This document shows positions 32,570 through 39,797 of a DNA stretch of 64,000 bases, one piece after another (the stretch's first letter is position 1; each line of letters opens with the position of its first letter). The DNA lies in the NCBI RefSeq assembly GCF_000429185.2, contig NZ_AUBJ02000001.1, positions 1,860,001-1,924,000 of the forward strand, read 5' to 3'. The position numbers and the translations under genes are program-made. The notes beneath the pieces are model-generated. The model did not search any database. It had not been told where the DNA came from and saw only the letters and a list, made by a program, of their open reading frames with translations. The stretch comes from Actinoalloteichus caeruleus DSM 43889 (GTDB lineage Bacteria > Actinomycetota > Actinomycetes > Mycobacteriales > Pseudonocardiaceae).

Positions 32570-33436
32570 ATGAGCTCGGTGCACCACCGGACCGCCACGG
32601 TCGACGGCCACGAGATCTTCTACCGAGAGGCCGGCCCCGCCGACGCCCCCACGATCGTCCTGCTGCACGGTTTCCCGACAAGCTCGTTCATGTTCCGCGA
32701 GCTCATCCCGCTGCTGGCCGGCGACTACCACGTCATCGCGCCGGACCACCTCGGCTTCGGCCACTCCGACGCCCCGGCGGTGGAGGACTTCACCTACACC
32801 TTCGACGCCCTCGCCGACCTGACCGCCGGGCTGCTCGACCAGTTGGGCCTGGACCGCTACGCCCTCTACGTGCAGGACTACGGGGCCCCCATCGGCTGGC
32901 GGCTCGCCCTCCGGAGTCCCACACGGATCTCCGCTCTGGTCACGCAGAACGGCAACGGCTACGAGGACGGGTTCGTCGAGTCGTTCTGGAACGACCTCTG
33001 GGCGTACGGGGCGGATCCGGGCCCCCGCACCGAGCCCGCCGTCCGCGCCGCGCTGAGCCTCGACGCCATCCGCTGGCAGTACCTGCACGGCGTACCCGAC
33101 CCCAGCGTGGTGAGCCCGGACACCTGGACGCACGACTTCGCCCTGGTCTCCCGCGAGGGCAACGACGAGGTCCAGTTGGCGCTGTTCCGCGACTACTCGA
33201 ACAACCGGCCGCTCTACCCGCTGCTGCACGAGTACCTGCGCACCAGCCGGGTCCCGGTGCTGGCCGTGTGGGGAGCCAACGACGAGATCTTCGGGCCGGC
33301 TGGTGCCCGCGCGTTCGCCCGCGACGCGGAGGACGCGGAAGTGCGACTGGTCGACGGCGGCCACTTCCTGCTGGAGAGCCACCTGGAGGTCGTCGCGGGG
33401 TACGTGCGCGACTTCCTGGCGCGCGTGCCCCGCTGA
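32570..33436 (+). CDS. Alpha/beta hydrolase (haloalkane dehalogenase/epoxide hydrolase-like)
   Basis: The 288-residue protein has the fold's oxyanion motif LLHGFPTSS (residues 26-34) and HVIAPDHLGFGHSD. The nucleophile elbow reads LYVQDYGAPIGWRLAL, with an aspartate rather than a serine, as in haloalkane dehalogenases and epoxide hydrolases. The acid and base lie in VLAVWGANDEIFGP and VDGGHFLLESH near the C-terminus. Typical reactions are hydrolysis of epoxides, C-halogen bonds or fluoroacetate-like substrates through an ester intermediate. No signal peptide is seen. A GAGGTTAG-containing leader precedes the ATG; the neighbouring CGNR protein probably regulates it. Confidence 0.87.
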   Translation: MSSVHHRTATVDGHEIFYREAGPADAPTIVLLHGFPTSSFMFRELIPLLAGDYHVIAPDHLGFGHSDAPAVEDFTYTFDALADLTAGLLDQLGLDRYALYVQDYGAPIGWRLALRSPTRISALVTQNGNGYEDGFVESFWNDLWAYGADPGPRTEPAVRAALSLDAIRWQYLHGVPDPSVVSPDTWTHDFALVSREGNDEVQLALFRDYSNNRPLYPLLHEYLRTSRVPVLAVWGANDEIFGPAGARAFARDAEDAEVRLVDGGHFLLESHLEVVAGYVRDFLARVPR

Positions 33437-33695
33437 GTGGCCCGCTGCGCCGCCTCCCGCCGCGCCCGCTCGCCCGGTCGACCCGGGTTGACCAGGCCCG
33501 ACCGCCCGGCCGTCCGGACGACGACAGGGTTTCCCGGGGGCCTCCGCCCGGGCGGGAGTCGGTGGCGCCCCGGCTGCGGGACGCCACCGGATGAACCGGG
33601 CGGTCTCCCCTCCCCTCCTCTCCGGCTCCGGCGGAGGCCTTCGCCTGGCGCGGACGCCGGTCGGGACTCCGGGCCGGCGGGCACCTGTCCCGGGT

Positions 33696-34688
33696 TCAGC
33701 CCAGTCCGGGGGAGACCGCCAGCCGGCCGACCGTGTTGCCCTCGGCGAGGCGCTGCAACCCGGCGGCGGCCTCGGACAGCGGCAGGCGTTCGCCCACCCG
33801 GGGTCGGGCGATGCCCTCGTTGGCCAGTCGGGTGAGCTGGGAGTGGGCCTGGGCCACGGCTTCCCGGTCGCGTCGGGCGTAGAGGCCCCAGTGCAGGCCG
33901 ACGATGGAGTAGTTCTTGAGCAGGGCGTGGTTCAACGCGGGCTGGGGGATGGTGCCGCCGGCGAAGCCGACGACGACGATCCGCCCCTCGAAGGCGACGC
34001 ACTTCGTGGAGCGCTGGTAGGAGTCGCCGCCGACGGGGTCGTAGACGACGTTGGCGCCGTGGCCTCCGGTGACGTCCTTGACGACGTCCACCAGGTCCTC
34101 CCGCGCGCGGTTGACGACGACGTGAGCGCCCATCGCCCTGGCGACCTCGACCTTCCGCTCGTTGCCGACCACGCCGATGACGGTGGCCCCGGCGGCCCGG
34201 CCGAGTTGGACGGCGGCGCTGCCGACGCCGCCGGCGGCGGCATGCACCAGCAGCACGTCGCCGGGTTGGATGGTGGCGCGGTGGTGGAGTCCGAACCAGC
34301 CGGTCTGGTAGCCGATGAAGAAGACGGCGGCCTCCTCGTCGTCCAGCGAGTCGGGGGCGGGGAACACCGTGGCGGCCTCCATGACGGTGTACTCGGCGAG
34401 GCCTCCCCGGGGGAGCGCGGCCAGGCCGATCACCCGCTCCCCCACCCGCCGGTCGGTGACCCCTTCCCCCACGGCGACGACGTCGCCGCAGAGTTCCACG
34501 CCCGGGGTGAACGGCAGCGGCGGACGCACCTGGTAGCGGCCCTGGCAGAGCAGCACGTCGGCGAAGTTGACGGCGGCCGCCCTGACCCGGACGACGACGG
34601 TGCCCCAGGACGGTTCCGGCTGGGGTGTGTCGACCAGTTGGAGAACTCGGTTCGGTTCGCCGGTCTCCCGCACCTGCCACGCTCGCAC
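33696..34688 (-). CDS. NADPH:quinone oxidoreductase (zinc-independent MDR family)
   Basis: The 330-residue protein belongs to the quinone oxidoreductase branch of the medium-chain dehydrogenases. It has VRVRAAAVNFADVLLCQGRY, PFTPGVELCGDVVAVGEGV and the cofactor loop LLVHAAAGGVGSAAVQLGRA. Structural-zinc cysteines and the catalytic Cys/His ligands of alcohol dehydrogenases are missing. It ends in GIARPRVGERLPLSEAAAG. Such enzymes reduce quinones or enoyl compounds with NADPH. It is transcribed in the same direction as the acyl-CoA dehydrogenase but 372 bases away, and convergent to the hydrolase. Confidence 0.87.
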   Translation of the reverse strand: MRAWQVRETGEPNRVLQLVDTPQPEPSWGTVVVRVRAAAVNFADVLLCQGRYQVRPPLPFTPGVELCGDVVAVGEGVTDRRVGERVIGLAALPRGGLAEYTVMEAATVFPAPDSLDDEEAAVFFIGYQTGWFGLHHRATIQPGDVLLVHAAAGGVGSAAVQLGRAAGATVIGVVGNERKVEVARAMGAHVVVNRAREDLVDVVKDVTGGHGANVVYDPVGGDSYQRSTKCVAFEGRIVVVGFAGGTIPQPALNHALLKNYSIVGLHWGLYARRDREAVAQAHSQLTRLANEGIARPRVGERLPLSEAAAGLQRLAEGNTVGRLAVSPGLG

Positions 34689-35060
34689 GCTTTCCTCCCT
34701 CGTTCGTAGGTCGCGGGGTCGCCCCGCGTGTTGTCGGTGCCCGGCCGGGTGCCGAGGCGGGCGCCCGCCGGCGGCGGGCTCGTTCGCGGTGGGAGGCGGT
34801 GTGCGTCGCCCCTCGGCCGGGTCCCGCTGTGGCGAGTCCCGCTGGTGGCGCGACGGCCAGCCGCCGCCGGGGGCCGCCCGTGGGGCGGCGGCCCGGGCGC
34901 GCTGATGTCAGAGCCGTTCACGTCCTCGGCGTCGCCGCGGGTCGGCCCCGCGGGGGAACGGGTTGGAGTGGCCTGCCGCACCGGACGCCGGGCCAGCGCC
35001 CCTCGAACCCCCCGCCCACGGTCCGGGTTGGTCGGGTCAGTCGGTCGGTCAGTCGGTCGG
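34689..35060. other. Non-coding gap with a tandem repeat at its end
   Basis: No gene is supported in this 372-base gap. It must carry the promoter of the quinone oxidoreductase. Its right end runs into a tetranucleotide-type repeat (see 35031-35063). Confidence 0.45.
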
Positions 35061-35063
35061 TCA
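35031..35063. repeat. 12-bp tandem repeat with repeated stop codons
   Basis: The plus strand reads TCAGTCGGTCGG repeated about two and a half times. On the minus strand this is TGACCGACCGAC, beginning with the stop codon of the acyl-CoA dehydrogenase gene. The 12-base unit keeps the frame, so the gene ends with three in-frame TGA codons. It is a slippage-prone microsatellite. Confidence 0.7.
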
Positions 35064-36230
35064 GCCGAGTTGGTCGCCGACCCTGGTGTAGCCGCGCAGC
35101 AGGTCGCGGGAGATGATCAACCGCAGCATCTCGTCGGTGCCCTCGAAGATGCGGAACAGCCGGACCTGCCGGTACCAGCGTTCGATGGGCAGTTCGCGCG
35201 TGTAGCCCATGCCGCCGTGGATCTGGAGCACCCGGTCCACGACCCGGTTGACCATGCCGGCGCCGAACAGCTTCGCCGCCGCCGAGCTGTGCCGGGGGTC
35301 GCGACCCTGGTCGACGGTCCAGGCGGCGCGCAGCACGAGCCCCCTGGCCGCCTCGATCTCGACCTCCGAGTCGGCGATCATCCACTGGATCGCCTGGTTC
35401 GTCCCGATCGGGCGGCCGAAGGTCTCGCGTGTGTTGGCGTACTCGATGGCCATCTCCAGGGCCCGTTCGGCGATGCCCAGCCCCTGCGACGGGATGGCGT
35501 AGCGGCCCTTGCCGATCCACTTCATGCCGAGTTCGAAACCCTGGCCCACCTCGCCGAGGACGTTGCGGTGGGGGACGCGCACGTTGTCGAAGACGAGGGA
35601 GGCCGGTCCCCCCTCGCCCATGGTCTGGATGAACTCCGAGGTCCAGCCCCGCTCCCGGTCGACGAGGAAGGCGGTGGACCCGCCGCGCGCGCCGACGTCG
35701 GGGTCGGTGACGGCCACGACGATGGCGAAGTCGGCCTCGTTGCCGCCGGTGATGAACACCTTCTCGCCGTTGAGGACCCAGTCGTCCCCGTCGCGCCGCG
35801 CGGTCATCCGGATGTTGGCGGCGTCGGAGCCGGCGCCGGGTTCGGTGATGGCGAAGCAGGAGACCCGGTCGCCGGCGATCGTGGGCAGCAGGTATTCGGC
35901 CCGTTGCTCGTCGTTGCCGTGGTAGAGGATGTTGTCGGCGCTGCCGCCGAACCGGAAGGGGACGAAGGAACGGCCGGTCTCGGTCCACACCAGGGACTGG
36001 TCGACGGCGGGCAGGCCCATGCCCCCGTACTCGGTGGGGGTGTCGAGCCCCCAGAACCCGAAGGCCTTCGCCCGCTGTTGGAGTTCCCGCAGTTCGGACT
36101 GTTCGAGTCCGGGCAGGCCGCGCCGTTCCCGGCGGAGCGCCTCGGCTTCCAGCGGCATCACCTCCTTGCGGACGAAGTCGCGGACGGTGTTCCGGACGGC
36201 CTGTTGTTCGTAGGTCAGCGCGAGGTCCAT
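35061..36230 (-). CDS. Acyl-CoA dehydrogenase
   Basis: The 389-residue flavoenzyme has the family signatures AFAITEPGAGSDA-like CFAITEPGAGSDAANIRMT (FAD and substrate binding), the middle barrel VFITGGNEADFAIVVAVTDP and the C-terminal motif QIHGGMGYTRELPIERWYRQ with RLFRIFEGTDEMLRLIISR. The catalytic Glu lies in the FEGTDE segment position typical of short/branched-chain members. It oxidises an acyl-CoA to the 2-enoyl-CoA. The gene starts 100 bases after the Liv binding-protein gene in the same direction, so the importer's substrate is probably fed into this step. Confidence 0.92.
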   Translation of the reverse strand: MDLALTYEQQAVRNTVRDFVRKEVMPLEAEALRRERRGLPGLEQSELRELQQRAKAFGFWGLDTPTEYGGMGLPAVDQSLVWTETGRSFVPFRFGGSADNILYHGNDEQRAEYLLPTIAGDRVSCFAITEPGAGSDAANIRMTARRDGDDWVLNGEKVFITGGNEADFAIVVAVTDPDVGARGGSTAFLVDRERGWTSEFIQTMGEGGPASLVFDNVRVPHRNVLGEVGQGFELGMKWIGKGRYAIPSQGLGIAERALEMAIEYANTRETFGRPIGTNQAIQWMIADSEVEIEAARGLVLRAAWTVDQGRDPRHSSAAAKLFGAGMVNRVVDRVLQIHGGMGYTRELPIERWYRQVRLFRIFEGTDEMLRLIISRDLLRGYTRVGDQLG

Positions 36231-38914
36231 CAGCTGCTCCGGATCAGTGGTGGTGGGCGGGCCGGGTACCGCTTCGGGCGGGGCGGGCCCGGCTCGGCCC
36301 GCGTCGGGTGGGCGGTGGTGCTGGGGGTGGTCAGCTCGTGGGCAGGGGGTAGTCGGCCACGGCGTCGGCGGTGCTGGCCGCCTCGACCTCGACGAGGCCC
36401 CCGTCGGCGCCCCGGGCGGGCGCGAGGACGTAGGAATCGGAGGAGGGCGGTTGGGCGGGGTCGGAGAAGTCCATCGGCATCCCGAGGCCGACGTCGACGA
36501 GGTCCTGGGAGCGGTGCGCCTCGACGATGCCCTCCCTGGTCAGGTCGCCGTGTTCGCAGGCCGCGGCGAGGGTCTCGGCCAGCGACCGCATGGTCGAGTA
36601 GCCGGAGAGCGCGCCGCCGTCGATGTCGTCCCCGGGGTAGCGCTCCTGGTAGGCGGCGACGAGTTCCCGGACACCGGGGAGGTCGCTTGACGCGGCGGGG
36701 GCGCCGCTGATGAGGAAGAAGTGGTCCTCCAGGGCCTCGGCGACCGGGGTCTCCAGCAGTTGGGAGGCGTAGGAGGGGGTGTTGCCGACGACGGGGACGG
36801 GGTCTCCCGACGAGGCGGTGACCCCGACGAGGGAGGCGAGTTGCGCGGGTCCGACGCTGGTGAGGATGGCGGTCACGCCGGCGGAGCGGAGCGCGGCGGC
36901 CTGCCCGGTGAGGTCGGACTCCCCGGCCCGAACGCGTTGCTCGACGAGGGTGAGTCCCGCGTCCTCGGCGGCGTGGCGGGCGCCGAGGACGGCGTTCTGC
37001 CCGTAGTCGTCGTCGAGGTAGACGTGGCCGATGCGCTCGCCCGGTTCGACGCGTCCGGTGCGGAGCAGGAAGTCGACGCCGTTGACGAGGTCGATGTCGT
37101 AGACGTTGCCGGGTACCTGGATCTCGCGGTGGCCGAGGAGGCTGGACGCCCAGCTCTGGGGGAAGGTCAGCAGGCCGTCGCGGACGATGTCGTCGGAGAG
37201 CGCGGCGAGCATGGGCGCGCCGAGCAGCTGCGGCATCGCGGCCACCTCGGGGGCGATCTCGCCGTACCCGGCGGTGGCCCGTTGCACGTCGTAGCCGTGG
37301 TCGCGGACCACGATCTCCAGGTCGCGGCCGCAGACCCCGCCCTCGTCGTTGATCTGTTCGACGGCGAGCTGCTGGGAGTTGACGATGCTGGTGCTCAGCG
37401 CCGCGTACGGGCCGGTGAGGTCGGTCAACGCGCCGAGCCTGATGGTGGTGTCGGTGACGCCGGGACCGGTCGAGGGGCCGTCGCCGTCCGCGCCCTGGGT
37501 GCCGGTGGCCTTGGAGCTGCAGGCGGTGAGGGTCAGCAGGACGGCGAGGGCGGCCGCGCCGGAGGTGGGAAGGGTCCGTCTCATGGGGTGTCCTCCTTGG
37601 CGGGACGGTCCAGCGGCCCGGTGGTGGGTCGGGTCGGGCCGGCCCGGCGGGGTCGCCGGGTTCGGCGGGGGCTGGGCCGGGGTGGGTGGGGACGTGCCGA
37701 GCTGGGCGGTGCCCGGTCGGTCCTGGCTCCGGTGCGGTCGGCCCGTGGGGGACGACGGCCGCTGTCGGTCCGCCCGCTGTCGGGGTGTCGCGGCTGCGGG
37801 CGTGGAGCAGCCGCTCGGCGAGGCCGGCGAGGCCTCGGCGGGTGAGCAGCAGCACCAGGACGATCGCGAGCCCGTACAGGTAGCGGGACAGCTCGGCGGG
37901 GGTGACGCCGGCCTGGCCGGAACCGGGGGCGACGACCAGCGGGAGGTGGTCGGAGTACTGGGTGAGCAGCTGCGGGAGCACGGTGACGAACACGGCACCG
38001 GCGACGGCGCCGCCCACGGACCCCAGACCGCCGATGATGATCATGGCGAGGTAGTCGATGGACAGGGCGAGGCCGAAGTAGTCGGGGACGACCCGGCGGA
38101 AGGCCAGGGCCAGCAGCACCCCGGCGAGCCCGGCGTACATGGAGGACACCACGAACGCGGCGGCCCGGAACCGGGTGGTGGACACGCCGAACACCGACGC
38201 GGCGACGGGGCTGTCGCGCAGCGCCCCGAACGCCCGGCCCGGTCGGCCGCGCACCAGGTTGCGGGCCACCAGGAACGCGGCGAGCACCGCCACCAACCCC
38301 AGGTACCAGAGCCGTTCCAGGCCGCCGAAGGGCACGCCGAGCACGACGAGCCCGGGCGGGTCGTCGGCGAAGGCGAAGCTGCCCAGGGTCAGGGGTTCGA
38401 CGGAGCGGCCGTGGTGGCCACCGGTGATCTCGGGCAGGCCCACCAGCAGCTGGTGTCCGACGAAGACCAACGCCAGGGTCGCCAATCCCAGGTACATGCC
38501 GTGGAGTCGACCGGCGATGGGGCTGAACAGGCCGCCGGCGATCCCGGCGAGCAGGACGGCCAGCACCGCCGCGGCCCAGGTCGGCAACCCGAGGCCGCCC
38601 GGCCCGGCGCCGGGCGCTCCGGGTTCACCGGAGGCCCAGGCGTAGCCGTAGGCGCCGACGGCGAGGAAGAAGGCGTGGCCGAGGGAGAGCTGGCCGGCCA
38701 CCCCGGACAGCAGGGTCAGCCCGATCGCGCCCACGGCGGCGGCCATCGCGAACAGGCCCGTCTGCATCCAGGTGGGTGGCAGGTACAGCGGCAGCACGAG
38801 CAGGGCGAGCAGCAGCGCGGCCGTGGCCAGTGCCCGGGTCGGGGGTCGACGGGGCGGGAGGCTTTGGCGGGGCGCGGTGGGGGCCGTGGGGTCGGCGACC
38901 GCCGGTTCAGACAC
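36230..38914 (-). CDS. LivM-type branched-chain amino acid ABC permease with an unusually long open frame
   Basis: The first 370 or so residues are a standard LivM permease: about ten hydrophobic helices, including AVGAIGLTLLSGVAGQLSLG, HAFFLAVGAYGYAWASG, then the coupling helix GRAFGALRDSPVAASVFGV and AMIIIGGLGSVGGAVAGAVF. A natural stop would be expected soon after LLTRRGLAGLAERLLHARS, around 37780, but the frame stays open through Pro/Arg-rich nonsense across the whole binding-protein gene until 36230, where the stop overlaps the acyl-CoA dehydrogenase start. The true protein end is therefore uncertain; either a frameshift near the C-terminus or an unusually long tail exists. The GTG start overlaps the LivH stop. 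Confidence 0.75.
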   Translation of the reverse strand: MSEPAVADPTAPTAPRQSLPPRRPPTRALATAALLLALLVLPLYLPPTWMQTGLFAMAAAVGAIGLTLLSGVAGQLSLGHAFFLAVGAYGYAWASGEPGAPGAGPGGLGLPTWAAAVLAVLLAGIAGGLFSPIAGRLHGMYLGLATLALVFVGHQLLVGLPEITGGHHGRSVEPLTLGSFAFADDPPGLVVLGVPFGGLERLWYLGLVAVLAAFLVARNLVRGRPGRAFGALRDSPVAASVFGVSTTRFRAAAFVVSSMYAGLAGVLLALAFRRVVPDYFGLALSIDYLAMIIIGGLGSVGGAVAGAVFVTVLPQLLTQYSDHLPLVVAPGSGQAGVTPAELSRYLYGLAIVLVLLLTRRGLAGLAERLLHARSRDTPTAGGPTAAVVPHGPTAPEPGPTGHRPARHVPTHPGPAPAEPGDPAGPARPDPPPGRWTVPPRRTPHETDPSHLRRGRPRRPADPHRLQLQGHRHPGRGRRRPLDRSRRHRHHHQARRVDRPHRPVRGAEHQHRQLPAARRRTDQRRGRGLRPRPGDRGPRPRLRRATGHRRVRRDRPRGGRDAAAARRAHARRALRRHRPRRPADLPPELGVQPPRPPRDPGTRQRLRHRPRQRRRLPAPHRTRRTGRAHRPRLPRRRLRAERRPRRPPRRRGRGTHPRRATRSGRGVRPHRAGRRAPLRRRDRHPHQRRTRATRLPRRGHRLVGRPRPRRRQHPLLRLPTAGDPGRRGPGGPLLPHQRRPRRVKRPPRCPGTRRRLPGALPRGRHRRRRALRLLDHAVAGRDPRRGLRTRRPDQGGHRRGAPLPGPRRRRPRDADGLLRPRPTALLRFLRPRARPGRRRGPRRGRGGQHRRRRGRLPPAHELTTPSTTAHPTRAEPGPPRPKRYPARPPPLIRSS
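36331..37584 (-). CDS. Branched-chain amino acid-type ABC transporter substrate-binding lipoprotein
   Basis: The ATG at 37584 follows AAGGAGG; the product is 417 residues. It starts with a lipoprotein signal (GAAALAVLLTLTAC, Cys near 22). The mature part is a type I periplasmic-binding fold of the Leu/Ile/Val family: TTIRLGALTDLTGPYAALST, QQLAVEQINDEGGVCGRDLE, GHVYLDDDYGQNAVLGARHA and ALSGYSTMRSLAETLAAACE. It delivers the ligand to the LivH/LivM permease encoded just upstream. The ligand is likely to be an organic acid or aromatic acid rather than an amino acid, given the beta-oxidation genes alongside; this is inference. Confidence 0.9.
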   Translation of the reverse strand: MRRTLPTSGAAALAVLLTLTACSSKATGTQGADGDGPSTGPGVTDTTIRLGALTDLTGPYAALSTSIVNSQQLAVEQINDEGGVCGRDLEIVVRDHGYDVQRATAGYGEIAPEVAAMPQLLGAPMLAALSDDIVRDGLLTFPQSWASSLLGHREIQVPGNVYDIDLVNGVDFLLRTGRVEPGERIGHVYLDDDYGQNAVLGARHAAEDAGLTLVEQRVRAGESDLTGQAAALRSAGVTAILTSVGPAQLASLVGVTASSGDPVPVVGNTPSYASQLLETPVAEALEDHFFLISGAPAASSDLPGVRELVAAYQERYPGDDIDGGALSGYSTMRSLAETLAAACEHGDLTREGIVEAHRSQDLVDVGLGMPMDFSDPAQPPSSDSYVLAPARGADGGLVEVEAASTADAVADYPLPTS

Positions 38915-39797
38915 GGGTGGTCTCCTTCGCTCCGAGCAGACCGTTCGGGCGGACCAGCAGCACCAGCAGCATGATCAGGTAGGGGGCGACGTCACCCAGC
39001 GACTGGCCGAGTTCTCCCAGGTGGGTGCGGTAGCTGGTGACGGTGGCCTCGGTGAGCCCGATGAGCGCGCTGCCCACCAGGGCACCGGGCACCGAGGTCA
39101 GGCCGCCGAGCACGGCGGCGGGGAACGCGGCCAGCGCGACCTGCCCGGTGGCCCGGTCCAGGCCCGGGGTGGGGAAGGCTGCGAGGAAGACGGCGGCGAC
39201 GGCGGCCAGCGCCCCGGCGACGCACCAGGCGCTGACCCGGACGCGGCGCAGCCGGACCCCCATCAGGGTGGCGGCCTCCCGGTCGGCCGTCACCACCCGC
39301 AGCGACAGGCCCCACCGCGACCAGCGGAGCAGGGCGAACAGGGTCGCGATGAGCAGGACCGCCACGAGCACCGAGGCGATGCGGGACTGGGCGATGACCG
39401 TCCCACCGAGGCGCACGACCCCGGTTCCCCAGGGGTCGCCGAGGGAGAGGACGTCGGATCCGATCAGCCGGGACAGTTCGGCCAGCAGCAGGATGTCGAC
39501 GCCGATCGTCACGATCGTCAGCACGTGGGCCTGGCCGAGGTGGCGTCCCCTGGCGCAGACGAGTTCGACGAGTCCGGCGCCGGCGGCCGTGACCGCGACG
39601 GCGGCGGTGACGGCGGCGAGGAAACCCCAGTGCGGGTGCAGGACGGCGGTCAGGTAGCCGCCCAGCAGCAGCAGCGAGCCGTGGGCGAAGTTCATGACCC
39701 CGGACACGGTGAACACGACGACGAACCCGACGGCGATCAGCGCGTACACCGAGCCGAGGGCCAACCCGTTGACGAGGATGTCCGCGACGCCGCTCAT
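38907..39797 (-). CDS. LivH-type branched-chain amino acid ABC permease
   Basis: The 296-residue protein has about eight membrane helices with the LivH pattern: DILVNGLALGSVYALIAVGF, VVVFTVSGVMNFAHGSLLLL, the cytoplasmic coupling helix DREAATLMGVRLRRVRVSAW and the end AVLGGLTSVPGALVGSALIG ... MLLVLLVRPNGLLG. The ATG at 39797 overlaps the stop of the fused ATPase gene (ATGA), and its stop overlaps the LivM start. It forms the import channel with LivM. Confidence 0.92.
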   Translation of the reverse strand: MSGVADILVNGLALGSVYALIAVGFVVVFTVSGVMNFAHGSLLLLGGYLTAVLHPHWGFLAAVTAAVAVTAAGAGLVELVCARGRHLGQAHVLTIVTIGVDILLLAELSRLIGSDVLSLGDPWGTGVVRLGGTVIAQSRIASVLVAVLLIATLFALLRWSRWGLSLRVVTADREAATLMGVRLRRVRVSAWCVAGALAAVAAVFLAAFPTPGLDRATGQVALAAFPAAVLGGLTSVPGALVGSALIGLTEATVTSYRTHLGELGQSLGDVAPYLIMLLVLLVRPNGLLGAKETTRV

